NCBI GenBank assembly: GCA_021731385.1
Contig: JAKFXM010000007.1
Span: forward strand, 1 to 5,901
DNA from: Methanobacteriota archaeon
Lineage (GTDB): Archaea; Altiarchaeota; Altiarchaeia; IMC4; QMZM01
DNA length: 5,901 nucleotides
Direction: 5' to 3'
The notes below the pieces were generated by a model, which had not been told where the DNA came from, did no database searches, and saw only the letters and a list, made by a program, of their open reading frames with translations. Position numbers and translations under genes: made by a program. Positions 5,744-5,901 of this stretch are shown here, in pieces. Positions within the stretch are counted from its first letter, which is position 1, and each line of letters begins with the position of its first letter.

Positions 5744-5901
5744 ATGGAATCTAAAATTGATGAGTTGGACATTAATATAATAAAGGAGCTGAAGAAAGAT
5801 GCAAGAAAAAGCCACAGGAACATAGCAGAAAAACTCAGAGTTGCAGAAGGAACCATATACAACAGGATAAACAAACTCCAGGAGATGGGGATAATAAAGA
5901 G
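5744..5901 (+). CDS. Lrp/AsnC-family transcription regulator, 3' end missing
   Basis: The first 52 codons are present before the right edge. They form the standard Lrp/AsnC DNA-binding domain: IDELDINIIKELKKDAR (5-21) is the first helix and linker, SHRNIAEKL (23-31) the second helix, and AEGTIYNRINKLQEMGII (34-51) the recognition helix and start of the wing. Family members are about 140-160 residues long and carry a C-terminal RAM domain that binds amino acids and forms octamers; that part would lie outside the window. The gene is divergent from glnA2 across a shared control region, so control of glnA2, and perhaps of gltB and glnA1, by glutamine or another amino acid is likely but inferred. 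Lrp-type proteins are known to control glnA in halophilic archaea, which supports the idea. The start is the first ATG of the frame and fits a leaderless promoter. Confidence 0.9.
   Translation, partial: MESKIDELDINIIKELKKDARKSHRNIAEKLRVAEGTIYNRINKLQEMGIIK

Noticed and set aside
5650..5874. 74-codon minus-strand frame with a membrane-like composition
   Set aside because: It covers the Lrp-type DNA-binding domain in antisense; its hydrophobic residues come from the complement of Lys/Asn/Ile-rich codons.
1..5901. CRISPR array, insertion sequence, tRNA or other RNA gene
   Set aside because: No repeated spacer pattern, transposase motif, terminal repeats or cloverleaf-like segment is visible; spacers between genes are short and AT-rich.

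Overview
The window is a compact ammonia-assimilation locus from an AT-rich archaeon. The archaeal signs are TATA boxes of the TTTATATA type, frequent AGA/AGG and ATA codons, a glutamate synthase reduced to its FMN domain, an Lrp/AsnC-type regulator, and genes that look leaderless next to genes with ribosome-binding sites. A member of the Euryarchaeota, possibly Thermoplasmata, is my best guess, with low confidence in the exact lineage.

All metabolic genes are on the minus strand; one regulator at the right end is on the plus strand. In transcription order they are: a glutamine synthetase (glnA2, 5501 to 4161); a U-rich terminator and a 228-base control region; an FMN-binding glutamate synthase (3932 to 2340); an 80-base spacer holding a U-rich tract and a probable promoter; a second glutamine synthetase (glnA1, 2259 to 904); a two-helix membrane protein whose start codon overlaps the glnA1 stop (904 to 656); and, 21 bases further on, a stand-alone asparagine-synthetase-type PP-loop domain that runs off the left edge (634 to beyond 1). 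Divergent from glnA2, across 242 bases, starts an Lrp/AsnC-family regulator (5744 onward) that runs off the right edge.

Together the genes take ammonia to glutamine (two GS enzymes), move the amide nitrogen to 2-oxoglutarate (glutamate synthase core) and perhaps to aspartate or a similar acid (PP-loop enzyme). Neither of the two glutamine-using enzymes carries a glutaminase domain in the part seen, so a separate glutaminase subunit or free ammonia must serve them. The least familiar elements are the small membrane protein coupled to glnA1, the four-cysteine cluster at the N-terminus of the glutamate synthase, and a 24-bp near-perfect dyad centred on a TATA-like core upstream of gltB. I see no mobile elements, CRISPR arrays or RNA genes.
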